Origin: Siphonodentalium dalli
Lineage: Eukaryota > Mollusca > Scaphopoda > Gadilida > Siphonodentaliidae
Assembly: GCA_032622095.1 (NCBI GenBank)
Contig: CP136068.1
Coordinates: 3,203,314-3,267,313 of the forward strand
Reading direction: 5' to 3'
Length of the DNA: 64,000 bases
Positions 22,104 through 32,060 of the stretch are shown here, one piece after another. A model generated the notes under the pieces. That model was given only the letters and a program-made list of their open reading frames with translations. It did not search any database and was not told the DNA's origin. A program made the position numbers and the translations under genes. Each line of letters begins with the position of its first letter. The first letter of the stretch is position 1.

Positions 22104-22297
22104 CCCTTTGAGTGCCATGTGATTTTTGTATCAACCCATATATACCCTGTGCCAATGCATTCTCTTATATATGCGAGTCGACCATAGGTCGCCTCGCACA
22201 TATAAGAGAATGCATTGGCCTAACAATTTTTCATCATTTGTTATTATTTTTTACAATTTTAATAATTTTAAAAAAATCGACTGGCCGACTGAAAGGG
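22104..22297. mobile_element. TTAA-flanked (piggyBac-type) MITE, family B, short copy
   Basis: TTAA at 22100-22103 and 22298-22301. The left end CCCTTTGAGTGCCATGTG leads to GTATCAACCCATATATACCC and one complete hairpin. The right end is abbreviated to CGACTGGCCGACTGAAAGGG and lacks the second hairpin. Confidence 0.8.
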
Positions 22298-22444
22298 TTA
22301 ATGCCGTCCCGACACCCAATACACCTCTCTTCCATACGTCTGTGCTCCCAGGTCGCCCTCTAAGCTGGTCCCTGCCTTTTGTACTCAATACTTCAAATTA
22401 AACCTTCTCAGACTATAATGGATGTGTCGACTTGCAGAGACATA

Positions 22445-22655
22445 CAGTAATGCTCTAAGTAATCTTAACCGCAGCAGAATTATGGTTAACTTTTCAGGAT
22501 TTAGTCGGGAATATGGCTTGTTGCCATTCATCGGAAAGCTCTCACTGAGAGCTTTCCTGAATGGCAACAAGCCATATTTCCGACTAAATCCTGAAAAGTT
22601 ACCCATAATTACATGTATGCTGTGGTTAAGGAGTCGATTACTTAGAGCATTACTG
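22445..22655. mobile_element. Palindromic TA-flanked MITE, full copy
   Basis: CAGTAATGCTCTAAGTAATC ... TTAGAGCATTACTG with TA at 22443-22444 and 22656-22657. A short ACATG insertion lies in the right arm (CCCATAATTACATGTATGCTG). Confidence 0.85.
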
Positions 22656-22817
22656 TACATGTATGTACATGTAAAATTAACTGTTAGTAACAGTGAATAC
22701 TCAACCTACCTTACTCTCCATGTTACATTCCTCTCTCCTCGGCTAAACTCATCTTCAAGTTATTTTACATGTACGTCTTACCGTACTGTAGGTACTATCC
22801 ATAACGTGAGAACACAA

Positions 22818-22872
22818 ACTGTAAAATATATACAAACTGTAAAATATATACAAACTGTAAAATATATACAAA
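22818..22872. repeat. 18-bp tandem repeat, 3 units
   Basis: CTGTAAAATATATACAAA three times. Non-coding. Confidence 0.85.
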
Positions 22873-23193
22873 CTCATATCAACTTCCAGTCCTTCCCAGG
22901 AAATGCCCGCATGCAATCGCATTTCTTAATTCACGGTTACTAAAATTCGCACTCGTCCGGGAAGTCGTCCCTCTTGTCAAAATGTTCAAGGTCATTGTAA
23001 CCATTGATCTCAATATTGAACTAGAGGGTATTTGAAGGTATATTTAGAACCTTTCCCATCTTAGTTAAATTATCCCACAATGACATTTTGTTTGAGCAAA
23101 ACCCAACTTTGTTTCCGATAACCCTGCCTGGCTGAGATTTTCTTGCCTGCCTCAATTTTCTCCACCTATTAGTTACCTGTTAAGAGTGTCAAT

Positions 23194-23276
23194 TAGGGGT
23201 GCCATGATTAATCGTATAATCGATGAACCGTTGATAAGCCGATAATCGATTACCATTTCCATCATCGATTAATCTG
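23194..23276. mobile_element. hAT-like element, left-end fragment
   Basis: It begins TAGGGGTGCCATGATTAATC and continues GATGAACCGTTGATAAGCCG and CGATTACCATTTCCATCATC, matching the left end of the element at 50746. It is cut at 23277 by the next inverted-terminus element. Confidence 0.65.
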
Positions 23277-23456
23277 GGTTGGCGATTATCGCAATACGAT
23301 AGGGGAACACCGTGTGCGTAACGTAACTATCACAAGTATAATGTACTCTGATAACAACTTATCGCCAATTTCATGCTTAAAATGTTTTAAACATATCATT
23401 TTCGGCTTGTTCTATTTAATTTTTATGAATATGAATAATAAATAGTGTGATAAATA

Positions 23457-24810
23457 CCCCGCTGGACCAAACAAGTGTCCATTGCCACCGCGGTGTATTT
23501 GCCAGTCGGCCGCGGTGACAGAGTTTGTAACTGCAGTTGAGTACCGTGGCCGAACGGCAAGTACCATTACACCGCGGCCGAACAGCAAGTACACCACGGC
23601 CGAACGGCAACTACACTGCGTGCCGAACGGCATGTACACTGTGGTTAGATTTCTGGTTTGTTATCATCTTTTTTCAGTTTAAGGAACGTACACCATGGCA
23701 ACTACACTAGAGCTGAAACGGACAGCCGGATAACCGGTTAGCATCCGGATAACGACATAACTGGTTAGAAGAAAAAAAGAACCGGACGAAACCGCATCCC
23801 GCTCTGTCAGTTGAATGTGAACGTGAATAATGCCCTGGTACCCTCAAAATATTAAGATAAATGATGCAAAACTTCAAAAGTAATTCTAACCCCTGTGCCA
23901 TCGATAGCACGCGGAGGTTTCAGACAATGAGTAGCGTGTCGGCGACCTTCAATCAATTCCGGCCTTTGAAGTTTTCTCTGATCTTCCGACGAGAGCACGT
24001 GGGCAGTCACTGTGTATCCAGGCGGGATAGTTCAAAGCAATGACGTCACTGAAATGAATCACTGAATCTGTCATCTGATTGACACCCCTCAGACTCGGTA
24101 TTATTTTGTGTTGAAAATTTAAAAGTGAACACGGCTATCGATAGTTAGTGTCCGCGATCATGATACCGACGAATAGTTTGAATACTGAATAGGACTGTGA
24201 CCTAACTGACCTTCCTTTTAGTTCTATAGTTATTAGTTATCACTTTCTAGTTTTTATTTATAATTCGTTGGAGGATATACCAATGATGATAATGATATAT
24301 TACAGATCTTTAATATATAGTTTTGTTACTCGTTTTACCAATACCCATACTATTGTTACTCGTTTTACAAATGCCCAAACATATACTGATCATGGCAAAT
24401 AAGCGATCCCCCTGCCATTCACAAATTTCACTTGCTCATTCCCCATCACGAGAGCCAGCAAAAGAACAGTGAATGCGTGTTTTTCAATACCGTGAATAAG
24501 GTCTTTATTTCAGCTACTATTTCTCACCAATGTTTGTCCCTTGAGCATGGCATAATGTCGACATAATTAGTCTGAGAGAAGTCCGCTAGAAATTAGCGGT
24601 TAACCAGTTAAAATCCAGCTAACCCCAATGGTTAACCGGTTAGAAGAATGGGTCAACCGTTTCAGCTCTAAACTACACCATGGCCGAACGACAGGTACAC
24701 CATGGCCCAACTATAGTTAGCAGGTGGAGCTGCGGTGTAGTTGCATTTCGGCCACGGTGGCAACGCTAACCGCACCACGGTTAAGTGGACACTTGTTTTG
24801 TCCAGCAGGG
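23457..24810. mobile_element. CCCTGCTGG element (family D), split
   Basis: CCCCGCTGGACCAAACAAGT at 23457 and TTGTTTTGTCCAGCAGGG at 24810, TA on both sides. Without the hAT insertion (23708-24670 plus one 8-bp duplication) it would be about 380 bp, the size of the copy at 25587. Confidence 0.8.
23708..24670. mobile_element. hAT-type element with 8-bp target duplication AACTACAC
   Basis: Termini TAGAGCTGAAACGG and CCGTTTCAGCTCTA; target duplication AACTACAC at 23700-23707 and 24671-24678. The sub-terminal region repeats TAACCGGTTAGCATCCGG and related AACTGGTTA words at both ends. 963 bp, no transposase frame. Eight-base duplications and YA-N-NG termini are typical of hAT transposons. Confidence 0.88.
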
Positions 24811-25235
24811 TACATGTATATATACATGTATAATGACAAATAGAATCAAATTAGCCATTTTCCCGTGAAACTTAGGACAGGCAAGCTACATGTAGGTACA
24901 AAAATTTTTGAAATCTGAGTACGAATGTCGGAGTGTTCCCCTATCGTATTGCGATAATCGCCAACCTAAAATTTGGCAGGACACAACTTCATTTTAGGAT
25001 CGATAACTCTTTTCGTCAAAAAGATGAAATACTTTAAGCGGGCCAACTGTTGACTTATTCCCGGACTATAAACCTTGCCATTGCTTTGTTGTGAATATGG
25101 TGCATTATACCGGTAGATGGATTTTGAAAAAAAAGAAAATTGCCAAAAAATATAATTTTCCTACCTGCCTACCTGGATTTTTTTGCTCAAGAAATCGGAA
25201 ACAGACAAGTTTTTTTTTTGGCCTTACTACTGCTG

Positions 25236-26040
25236 AATAGGTCATTTTCGCATGGTTTCGAGCAAAAAGACACCCAGGATCTCTCAAACTGGCAAAAAGA
25301 CATCCAAGGTGTCCCAAACAAGCAAAATGACATCCAGGATCTCAAAGTCTCGCCAAACAACGGAAATTGTTTTTAGTCATTAATATTATGTTAATTATTT
25401 GTGATCAGAAGGAAATATTGATCAACAAAATTTAAATGGACTTTGAGTCTGACTGGCAGCGCAGTTCCGCATCCTTGATAGTTGGACCAATATTAATAGC
25501 AGACGACTAAACAAAATTCTCGTTGTTTGGTGAGACTTTGAGATCCTGGGTGTCATTTTGCTTGTTTGGGACACCCTGGGTGTCTACCCTGCTGGACAAA
25601 ACAAGTGTCCAGTGTCACCGCGGTGTATTTGCCGTTCAGCCGCGGTGTCAGAGTTTTTAACTGCAGTTGAGCACCGCGGCCGAACGGCATGTACACTGCG
25701 GCCAAATGGCAAACACATCTTGGTCGAAAGGCAAATACAACGCGACCGAATGGCATGCACACCGTGGTTAGATTTCTGGTTTGTATCGTCTTTTTTCAGT
25801 TTAATGAATTTACACCGCGGCAACTACACCATGGCTGAATGGAAAGTACAATGTACACCGCAGCCCAACTGTAGTTAGCCGGTGGAGCTGCGGTGTAGTT
25901 GCATTTCGGCCGCAGTGGCAACGCTAACCGCACCGCGGTTAAGTGGACACTTGTTTTGTCCAGCAGGGTAGTTGCCCGTTTGAGAGAACATGGGTGTCTT
26001 TTTGCTCGAAACCATGCGACAATGACCTACCGGTAGTAAA
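25236..26040. mobile_element. Foldback element with about 150-bp arms
   Basis: The left arm (TTTCGAGCAAAAAGACACCC, AAACAAGCAAAATGACATCC, CTCAAAGTCTCGCCAAACAA) is the inverse of the right arm (TTGTTTGGTGAGACTTTGAG, TCATTTTGCTTGTTTGGGAC, GGGTGTCTTTTTGCTCGAAA). The right arm is interrupted by a family D element. The arms contain their own internal GGGTGTC(A/T)TTTTGC repeats. A related partial copy is at 3813. Confidence 0.72.
25587..25968. mobile_element. CCCTGCTGG element (family D), intact
   Basis: CCCTGCTGGACAAAACAAGT ... ACTTGTTTTGTCCAGCAGGG, exact inverted ends, TA at 25585-25586 and 25969-25970; 382 bp. Inserted in the foldback arm; the unoccupied paralogue is at about 4012-4031. Confidence 0.87.
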
Positions 26041-28353
26041 AGTCTAGACTTGATTGCTTTGATGTATGCCACGGTGCGCGTGCAGCCGGAACGTCATGTG
26101 ATGCCGCCAAAGGAAATAGGCATTGAATGTGTAGCAAGTGATTCACAGACTGACACAGAGTGTAGTTGTTGGTTTAATGGCTAGAAAAGCCGCCGGTGGT
26201 CAAACAGGCATGTGTTGTGGGGTACAATGTATATGAATACACAATCAACTGTCCAAATCGCTTCTAAGCGGTTTCTTATTACTTACTTTCATTACTTAAA
26301 CTTCCGTAAATTAGTTCGGCAACATTTACAAGTACTACGATGATAGTACGATCGTTATCAATATTACGGTTATCCGGTTGTGGCCTCTCCAACCGGTTGA
26401 CACGCGTAACCAGTTATCCGGACAACTGTCCCAGCACTAAAATATATACAATGTATCATTGTATGATTGACCTTATAAGTTATAGCATTTCATGGACTTG
26501 CTTGAAGTTGCTTCCGTGTTGTAAATTACCACCCTGTACTGTTATTCCGCCCCGTACTCTTATTGGATTTAGCAGAATTATCCACCCTGTACTCTTATTC
26601 CGCACCGTATGCTTATTTGGACCCCAAGCCAAGGCAAGAGTAGATCTACACTACAGTACAGGCTACAGCACTGTGTCTACAGGTAGTCTGTACAGTACAG
26701 GAAACAATTTTGACTTTATGTGCAATTTGGGAGTGTGTCACTGTAAATTGTAAGATGACACCCATATTACTATATGTAGTTTTCTTGACTGATTACACTG
26801 ATAAATACTCCTCCCTGTGAGTTTCTATGTACTGCGATGATTAATATTTATCGACATTTCTAGTTAGTCAGATGTCACCTAATTTCGTGTTTTCAGTTAA
26901 ATCTGATATTTTGACATTTTAATTTGATTACTTCTTCTTCATCATTCTAAGTGAAACTGACTTGATCATAATCAGAATCTATTTATTATTGAATAGTAGT
27001 CTTACACTTACCAATTTAAAGTCAAATACCAGGGAGAAAAATATCGAAAAGTTCTCACTAAAAAACTCAGATAATTTGCTTGTCAAAGGACAAGCATTTT
27101 ATAAGAGGAGGGCTGTGATTGGTCACTTCCAAACAGACAAACTTGCATTTTGTTCTCCATCACCGGGATCGAAACTTGACAATCCATTATCCAAATTAGG
27201 TGTGATATTCGCGGATTGTGGAGATATGTGTGTGGTAAATGCATATTTTACGATGCAATATTTTTTGGGGGGAAATGACCACAGATTCCTAGAGGCTAAA
27301 CGGAAACACAGTTTAATTCACAATATCTGCATTAAAATAATGACTCGATACAGGTGCCCGTACGGTTGAAGCGGGACAACTCTAATTTAATGTTGTATTT
27401 AGCGGACAACACTTTCAGCCTGTTGGGCAAACTCCATACGATGAGAGATAACTCTGCCTGTAGTTTGCCTGTTGGGTTCTATTTTCATAATCGCGAACGA
27501 AAGGTTTGATGCCCCAGATTTGTTACACACCAGGAACGTTCAAAGAAATCCGATTTCTTAAGTTTTGCATTCCTGACGTTTATGGGCCTGGGACCTCACA
27601 AAAAAACCCCACAAAAATTACTTCTAATTGCACTTTTGAGTACAAAGCTGATTTTTATATTAAAGTGATCAAGTAGGGTGATCAAATAGACATGTAGAAT
27701 AAACTTGCTTAAAGTAGTTATTTTTTACGAATATAAATACAAATTTACATCACACACCGTCATTCTGATATATCAATTAAATTCAACGACTCTCAATGCC
27801 GAAATAATTTGCGCTGGTTTTGCGGGTTGTTCAGGCGATGTTTGCTATGGAGTGGTGTAGTCGATTTCGTTGAGATTTTCGGCAATGTTAGTAGAATTCT
27901 ACATCCACCAGCTGGCACAGCGCCTGAGTACTAACTTATCATACTATGTCTTTAAGAATCACCGGGATTTTGAAAGTACCCCCAAAAGCCCGAAAATCCG
28001 CTTTGGGGAAAATTTTCTAGAGTTCATTGAAAAAAAGTCCTATTTACGGTACATGTATGGCTTTATTGTCAGATATTTCGTTCCTTGTGGAATATAAACT
28101 TCAATGAAATTTAAATTTATGTTATAAAGATGGCAGAAACATGCAACAAAAGCAAATTATTATTGCTGTCATTACAAAATCCAAAATGACGGACAAAATG
28201 GTGTCCTGAATTGGGCAAATTGCGCTACATTTTACCAGATAGTTTCCATTTTTAAGAAGAAAAATATGCCGTGCTAAATCGATATCTGATCATTATGAGC
28301 CGTATCACGAGGATTTGGCCCTTGAGTGTTCATCTCAAATCGAGTCGTAAGTC
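26041..28353. other. Gene-free stretch, mostly unrecognised
   Basis: At about 26355-26432 a CGGTTATCCGGTT ... AACCAGTTATCCGGAC / CAGCACTA segment resembles the terminal region of the hAT-type element at 23708. The ORF at 26962-27369 (135 codons) has no recognisable domain and no splice or start context I trust. Nothing else was identified. Confidence 0.4.
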
Positions 28354-28747
28354 GGGATTTGTTTTACCCTGTGCCAATGCATTCTCTTATATATGCGAGT
28401 CGACCATAGGTCGCCTCGCATATATAAGAGAATGCATTGGCCTAACAATTTTTTATCATTTTTTTAAATAAATGTTTCTTACAATTTTTAGGACATAAAA
28501 TAAAAAAACATCCATTACCCTGCAGGGAGCCCCACACATATATATAAGCACATAGAAGAGTGTCGTCTGCTCATGTTTGTCTGGGGCTCTGTATGGGTGA
28601 AATTATAAAATTGTTAAAGAATACAAGAAAAAATTATTAAAATTGTAAAAAATTGTTAGGCCAATGCATTCTCTTATATATGCGAGGCGACCTATGGTCG
28701 ACTCGCATATATAAGAGAATGCATTGGCACAGGGTAAAAAAAATCCC
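28354..28747. mobile_element. Hairpin MITE, family C
   Basis: Inverted ends around TTTTACCCTGTGCC / GGCACAGGGTAAAA with GGGATTT / AAATCCC outside. Two internal hairpins as in families A and B, but the spacer holds the GGGAGCCCCACACATATATA ... TCTGGGGCTCTGTATGGG module. There is no TTAA duplication, so either the family uses a different target or the true ends lie elsewhere. Sister copy: 42528. Confidence 0.65.
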
Positions 28748-28789
28748 TTCATCAAATTAAAATAGATTATAAACACAATTTAGAAGAAA

Positions 28790-29690
28790 AGTCAATTATT
28801 AACGAACCAAAGCCGGACGCTTTGGGTCGTATATAGACTATATCTGATTTTGTGACGCCACCAATTATTATCTAATAACGAACCAAAGCCGGACGCTTTG
28901 GGTCGTATATAGACTACTAGCAGGTGACCCGAATTCGTCCGGGCTTTGACATTGAATTGACCATTTTGAAGGTCAAGGTCAGGTCGGAGTCACGATTTGA
29001 CCCGTCCAAAACACTCCCCGGACAAAAGTTTCCCTATGTATCAAATTTCGTCGAAATCCGTCAGTTTTACCCGATTTGTACTTGAATTGACCATTTTGAA
29101 GGTCAAGGTCAGGTCGGGGTCACAATTTGACTGGTCCATGAGACTTCCCGGACAAAAGTGATCCTAGGTAGCAAGTTTGCACTCAATCGGTAGGGCCGTT
29201 TTCGAGTCTATAACGGACACACACATACATATATATCATTTGTGGGTACCCGTTTCAAGGTGAAGGTCACCTCGGGCGAAAAAACTGACCCGGTGAAAAT
29301 CTCCCCCATTCCTAGGAACCCCTAAGTACGAACACAGACATAAGGATCACACAACACGCTCATGTCTGGACACAGACACAACACGCTCATGTGTGGACAC
29401 AGACACGCTCTTTATCAACGACACTGCGGATACGAACGCTCTCTAACTATCACGCGATTAACCCCACAATTCCAAGACGGCGGCAGTGGGAATGGAGAAT
29501 GAGTGCTCGGAGCTTCTCAAAAACAATGCGACGATACTTCATCTGGGATTTTACCCTTAGATAGGAAGTTTGGTCAAAATACGTCCGGCAGTTTTCCCGA
29601 CCATAGCTAACAGACAAACAGAAGTCCCAAAATATATATTAGACTAGCAGGTTAGCCCGCCACTGGCGTGGTTGGTCAGAAACATGACAT
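28790..29690. mobile_element. Core-repeat element (ACCCGAATTCGTCC type)
   Basis: A block with AACGAACCAAAGCCGGACGC, TTTGGGTCGTATATAGACTA is duplicated (about 28800-28850 and 28873-28918). Two core units follow with TTGAATTGACCATTTTGAAG, GTCAAGGTCAGGTCGG and TCCCCGGACAAAAGTTTCCC. A stretch of (GGACACAGACACAACACGCTC)-like repeats follows. It is another non-coding tandem-core family. Confidence 0.55.
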
Positions 29691-30061
29691 TTTAAAAATT
29701 AATTAAATTTTTTTTTTAAATTAAATTTTTTGTTTCTGGCGGAAAAATTTACCCGATGAAATCCCCCCTTCCTAGGAACGACAGACAACGCATTCTTTGT
29801 TTTTCTTCTTTTTTTTAACCTGCCCGTACCCGTCCTAATGTCATGAAATCTGTCTGCATAATATTTCGAGCGATAACATTGCATTGCATAATTGCATTGA
29901 AAACAAACGCTTCCCGGCCGTCGTGAAATCTCTCTATATACGATAACATTGCATTGAATTGAAAACAAACGCTTCCCGTCGTGAAATCTCTCTGCATAAT
30001 ATTTCGAGTCTGCCGTACCCGTCCTAATGTCGTGAAATCTCCGAGCCCGTGCGACACCAGC
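29691..30061. repeat. Imperfect repeats with GTCGTGAAATCTCTCT
   Basis: GTCGTGAAATCTCTCTGCAT, AATATTTCGAG and CGATAACATTGCATTG recur three times in shuffled order. It adjoins the next array and probably belongs to the same larger element. Confidence 0.5.
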
Positions 30062-30815
30062 TTCGCGCATGCGCAGACGAGATCTCGGAAACGGGTGGAG
30101 CTATCGACTTGAAATTTGGTATGTGAATGTATCTTGCCCCGGATACGAATTTTATCGGGTCGCCCAGCCCGTGCGACGCAAGCTTCGCGAATGCGCAGAC
30201 CAGATATCGGAAACGGGTGGAGCTAGCTATCGACTTGAAATTTGGTATGTGAATGTATCTTGCCCCGGATACGAATTTTATCGGGTCGCCCAGCCCGTGC
30301 GACGCAAGCTTCGCGCATGCGCAGACCAGATATCGGAAACGGGTGGAGCTATCGACTTGAAATTTGGTTTTTGAATAGCCCGAACAACGTCGGGCTGGGT
30401 AGAGCTATCGACTTGAAATTTGGTTGTTGAATAGCCCGGACAACGTCGGGCTCATCACTTGGTACGTGTGTGTGGTTTGACCAGACGGTCGACGTTGTCG
30501 TATTAGCGAGCCCGTGCGGCGCCCGCTTCGCGCATGCGCAGACGAGATCTCGGAGACGGGTGGAGCTATCGACTTGAAATTTGCTATGTGAATGTATCTT
30601 GCCCCGGATACGAATTGTATCGGGTCGCCGAGCCCGTGCGAGCCCTGCGACGCCCGTGCAGCGCATGCGCAGACGAGTTCTCGGAAACGGGTGGAGCTAT
30701 CGACTTGAAATTTGGTATGTGAATTGCCCCGGATACGAATTTTATCGGGTCACCGAGCCCGTGCGACGCAAGCTTCGCGCATGCGCAGACCAGATCTCGG
30801 AAACGGGCAGAAAAA
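30062..30815. repeat. GC-rich about 120-bp tandem array
   Basis: Units contain GCGCATGCGCAGACGAGATC, TCGGAAACGGGTGGAGCTAT, CGACTTGAAATTTGGTATGT and CCCCGGATACGAATTTTATC; five full or partial units, two of them shortened to GAATAGCCCG(A/G)ACAACGTCGGGCT. CpG-rich against an AT-rich background, ending about 0.7 kb upstream of HACL1 exon 1. The ORFs on both strands follow from the repeat. Confidence 0.75.
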
Positions 30816-30935
30816 AAACCGAATCCAATCAAACAAACTAGGAAAGGCCTAAGTAGTCATTAAGAGGATTATTCACACCTTTACCCTAACCTACCGAAAA
30901 CAATAGGTGTCTGCAACACGGGACGACCCCATCAC

Positions 30936-31290
30936 GGGTGGTGTCCCTCAAGGGTAAATATTGGGACCTCTTCTGTTTTTATTGTATGTGAATGATTACG
31001 TACGTTGCAGCCGTAAATTGCAAGTTACCACTGTACGCAGATGACTCTCGGGATAGTTTCGGGAAATGATACAAAAGTGATAGCAGATCAGAGTATTGAA
31101 TTAACACCACTAAGCCACTGGCTAGTTGACAATAAATTGTCACTTCATTTAGGCAAAACAGAATCCATCTTATTTGGCTCCAAACGAAAAATTAATAAAT
31201 GTCATGAACTTGCAATCAGCTGCAACGGTATCGATATTCAGTCTGTGTTAGGGAGGTATCGATATTCAGTCTTTTAGGGAGGTATCGATA
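30936..31290 (+). pseudogene. Broken LINE reverse-transcriptase fragment
   Basis: Reading frames give the RT motif GVPQG-stop-ILGPLLFLLYVND (residues GVPQG[S]ILGPLLF in living non-LTR elements) at about 30939-31000. After a frame change come LYADDS at about 31033-31050 (catalytic YADD) and then HWLVDNKLSLHLGKTESI and LFGS at about 31110-31180. So the palm and the start of the thumb are present, with a stop in place of the usual serine and at least two frame changes: it is dead. The 3' end runs into three copies of a 30-bp GGTATCGATATTCAGTCTTT repeat. The family is CR1/Jockey-like by motif spacing (inference). It is unrelated in orientation to the minus-strand LINE in HACL1 intron 1. Confidence 0.8.
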
Positions 31291-31449
31291 TTCAGTCTTT
31301 TAGGGAGGTGAAACTAGAGTAATTGTCCCATAAGAAAATGATGGTCACACAAATTTCCCCAACGTGTGACACCTATCCCCCAGCACCGCCTGTATACTGA
31401 TTATATTCGTTCCTGTTGTCATTCTCTCTTTTTTATTTTTCCTCTTTCG

Positions 31450-31470
31450 TCACATGTCACATGTCACATG
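31450..31470 (+). promoter_or_regulatory. Three tandem TCACATG motifs before the HACL1 start codon
   Basis: TCACATG is repeated exactly three times, ending 8 bases before the ATG at 31479, after a pyrimidine-rich run (about 31420-31447). CACATG is an E-box variant bound by bHLH-zip factors such as USF/TFE/MITF in animals. Whether this DNA is promoter or 5' UTR is not known from sequence. Confidence 0.35.
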
Positions 31471-31478
31471 ACAGGAAA

Positions 31479-31538
31479 ATGTCTGCCTCCACCAGCTCAC
31501 AGGGTGCCGATGTTTTAGCAGAATCTCTTAGAAAACAG
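31479..31538 (+). CDS. HACL1 exon 1 (residues 1-20)
   Basis: It starts at ATG 31479 and ends in CAG before GTATGC. It encodes MSASTSSQGADVLAESLRKQ; the GA.VLA.SL..Q pattern matches the first helix of HACL1 proteins (SGAKVIAQALKTQ in human), and the next exon continues G-V-E-Y-V-F-G exactly as in homologues. Phase 0. The short N-terminus before the conserved Gly-Ala is normal for the family, and no in-frame upstream ATG is needed. Another CAG|GT-ending segment near 40556 was considered and fits less well. The start call rests on homology and the donor site; a transcript was not available. Confidence 0.85.
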
Positions 31539-31779
31539 GTATGCACCTGCGGGTTGTGATTATTATTGCTGACAGTAGTGCCATTGTTTAAATTATAGCT
31601 TCCAGGTTTGATATTCAAATGTATACACAAAGGAATATAATATTTGAACGGACTTAGATATTGCACAAAAAAGATAGGGCACACAAATGACACATCTAGA
31701 GTAGAATCTAGTCTCTAGATTCTAGACACTAAGACCGGTTACAGTACTAGATTATGGAGGCCAAATTCACATTATGTAG

Positions 31780-31975
31780 TATGGTAAACAATGTCAAATT
31801 TGAGATCGACCACTCACCGTCCGTCCGTCCGTCTGTCCATAGACACTTTACTCTTGGTGCAATACATGTAACTTGAACTTTTACTTTCTGAACAGAACCA
31901 AATTTTTTATATTAATTTCTCAGCTAAAAAGACAGATCGAGTTCGGATATGGGTTTGATCCGACTATTTTCAACT
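31780..31975 (-). mobile_element. Core-repeat element, 3' end (minus)
   Basis: Read on the minus strand: one core repeat (GGATCAAACCCATATCCGAA, CTCGATCTGTC), then an ACGGACGGACGG microsatellite, GAGTGGTCGATCTC and a decayed GTTTACCATACT end. Same family as 19264-19712. Confidence 0.6.
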
Positions 31976-32060
31976 GAGTAATAATAATATATAATAATAA
32001 TAATATATAGCATTTGTATAGCGCTTCATCCCTGCTGTAGCTTGAAGCGCTTGGGACTCT
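31976..32060. repeat. (ATA)n with GCATTTGTATAGCGCTTC motif
   Basis: An ATAATAATATATAATAATAA microsatellite runs into AGCATTTGTATAGCGCTTCA and TTGAAGCGCTTGGGACTCTA, an inverted GCGCTT pair. Likely the tail or end of an old dispersed element. Confidence 0.5.

Larger units (their letters stand above)
23277..24966. mobile_element. Inverted-terminus element containing two nested insertions
   Basis: GGTTGGCGATTATCGCAATA / CGATAGGGGAACAC at 23277-23310 is matched by its exact reverse complement ending at 24966. It contains the CCCTGCTGG element (23457-24810), which itself contains a hAT-type element (23708-24670). The remaining own sequence is only about 330 bp. No target duplication recognised. 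Confidence 0.7.

Noticed and set aside
22126-22401. ORFs with repeated NAFSYICESTIGRLAYIRECIG-type peptides at many places
   Set aside because: They are translations of the GCCAATGCATTC / GTCGACC hairpin module in the TTAA-type MITEs, not a protein family.
25885-26040. Reading the GGGTGTC(T/A)TTTTGC blocks as a separate minisatellite
   Set aside because: They are parts of the foldback arms at 25236-26040 and of the copy at 3813, arranged symmetrically rather than head-to-tail.
26962-27369. 135-codon ORF as a host gene
   Set aside because: No recognisable domain, no paralogue in the window and no convincing splice or promoter context; length alone is not enough in AT-rich eukaryotic DNA.
30069-30841. 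Several 60-105-codon ORFs on both strands in the GC-rich array
   Set aside because: They repeat with the 120-bp unit and have no independent coding evidence.
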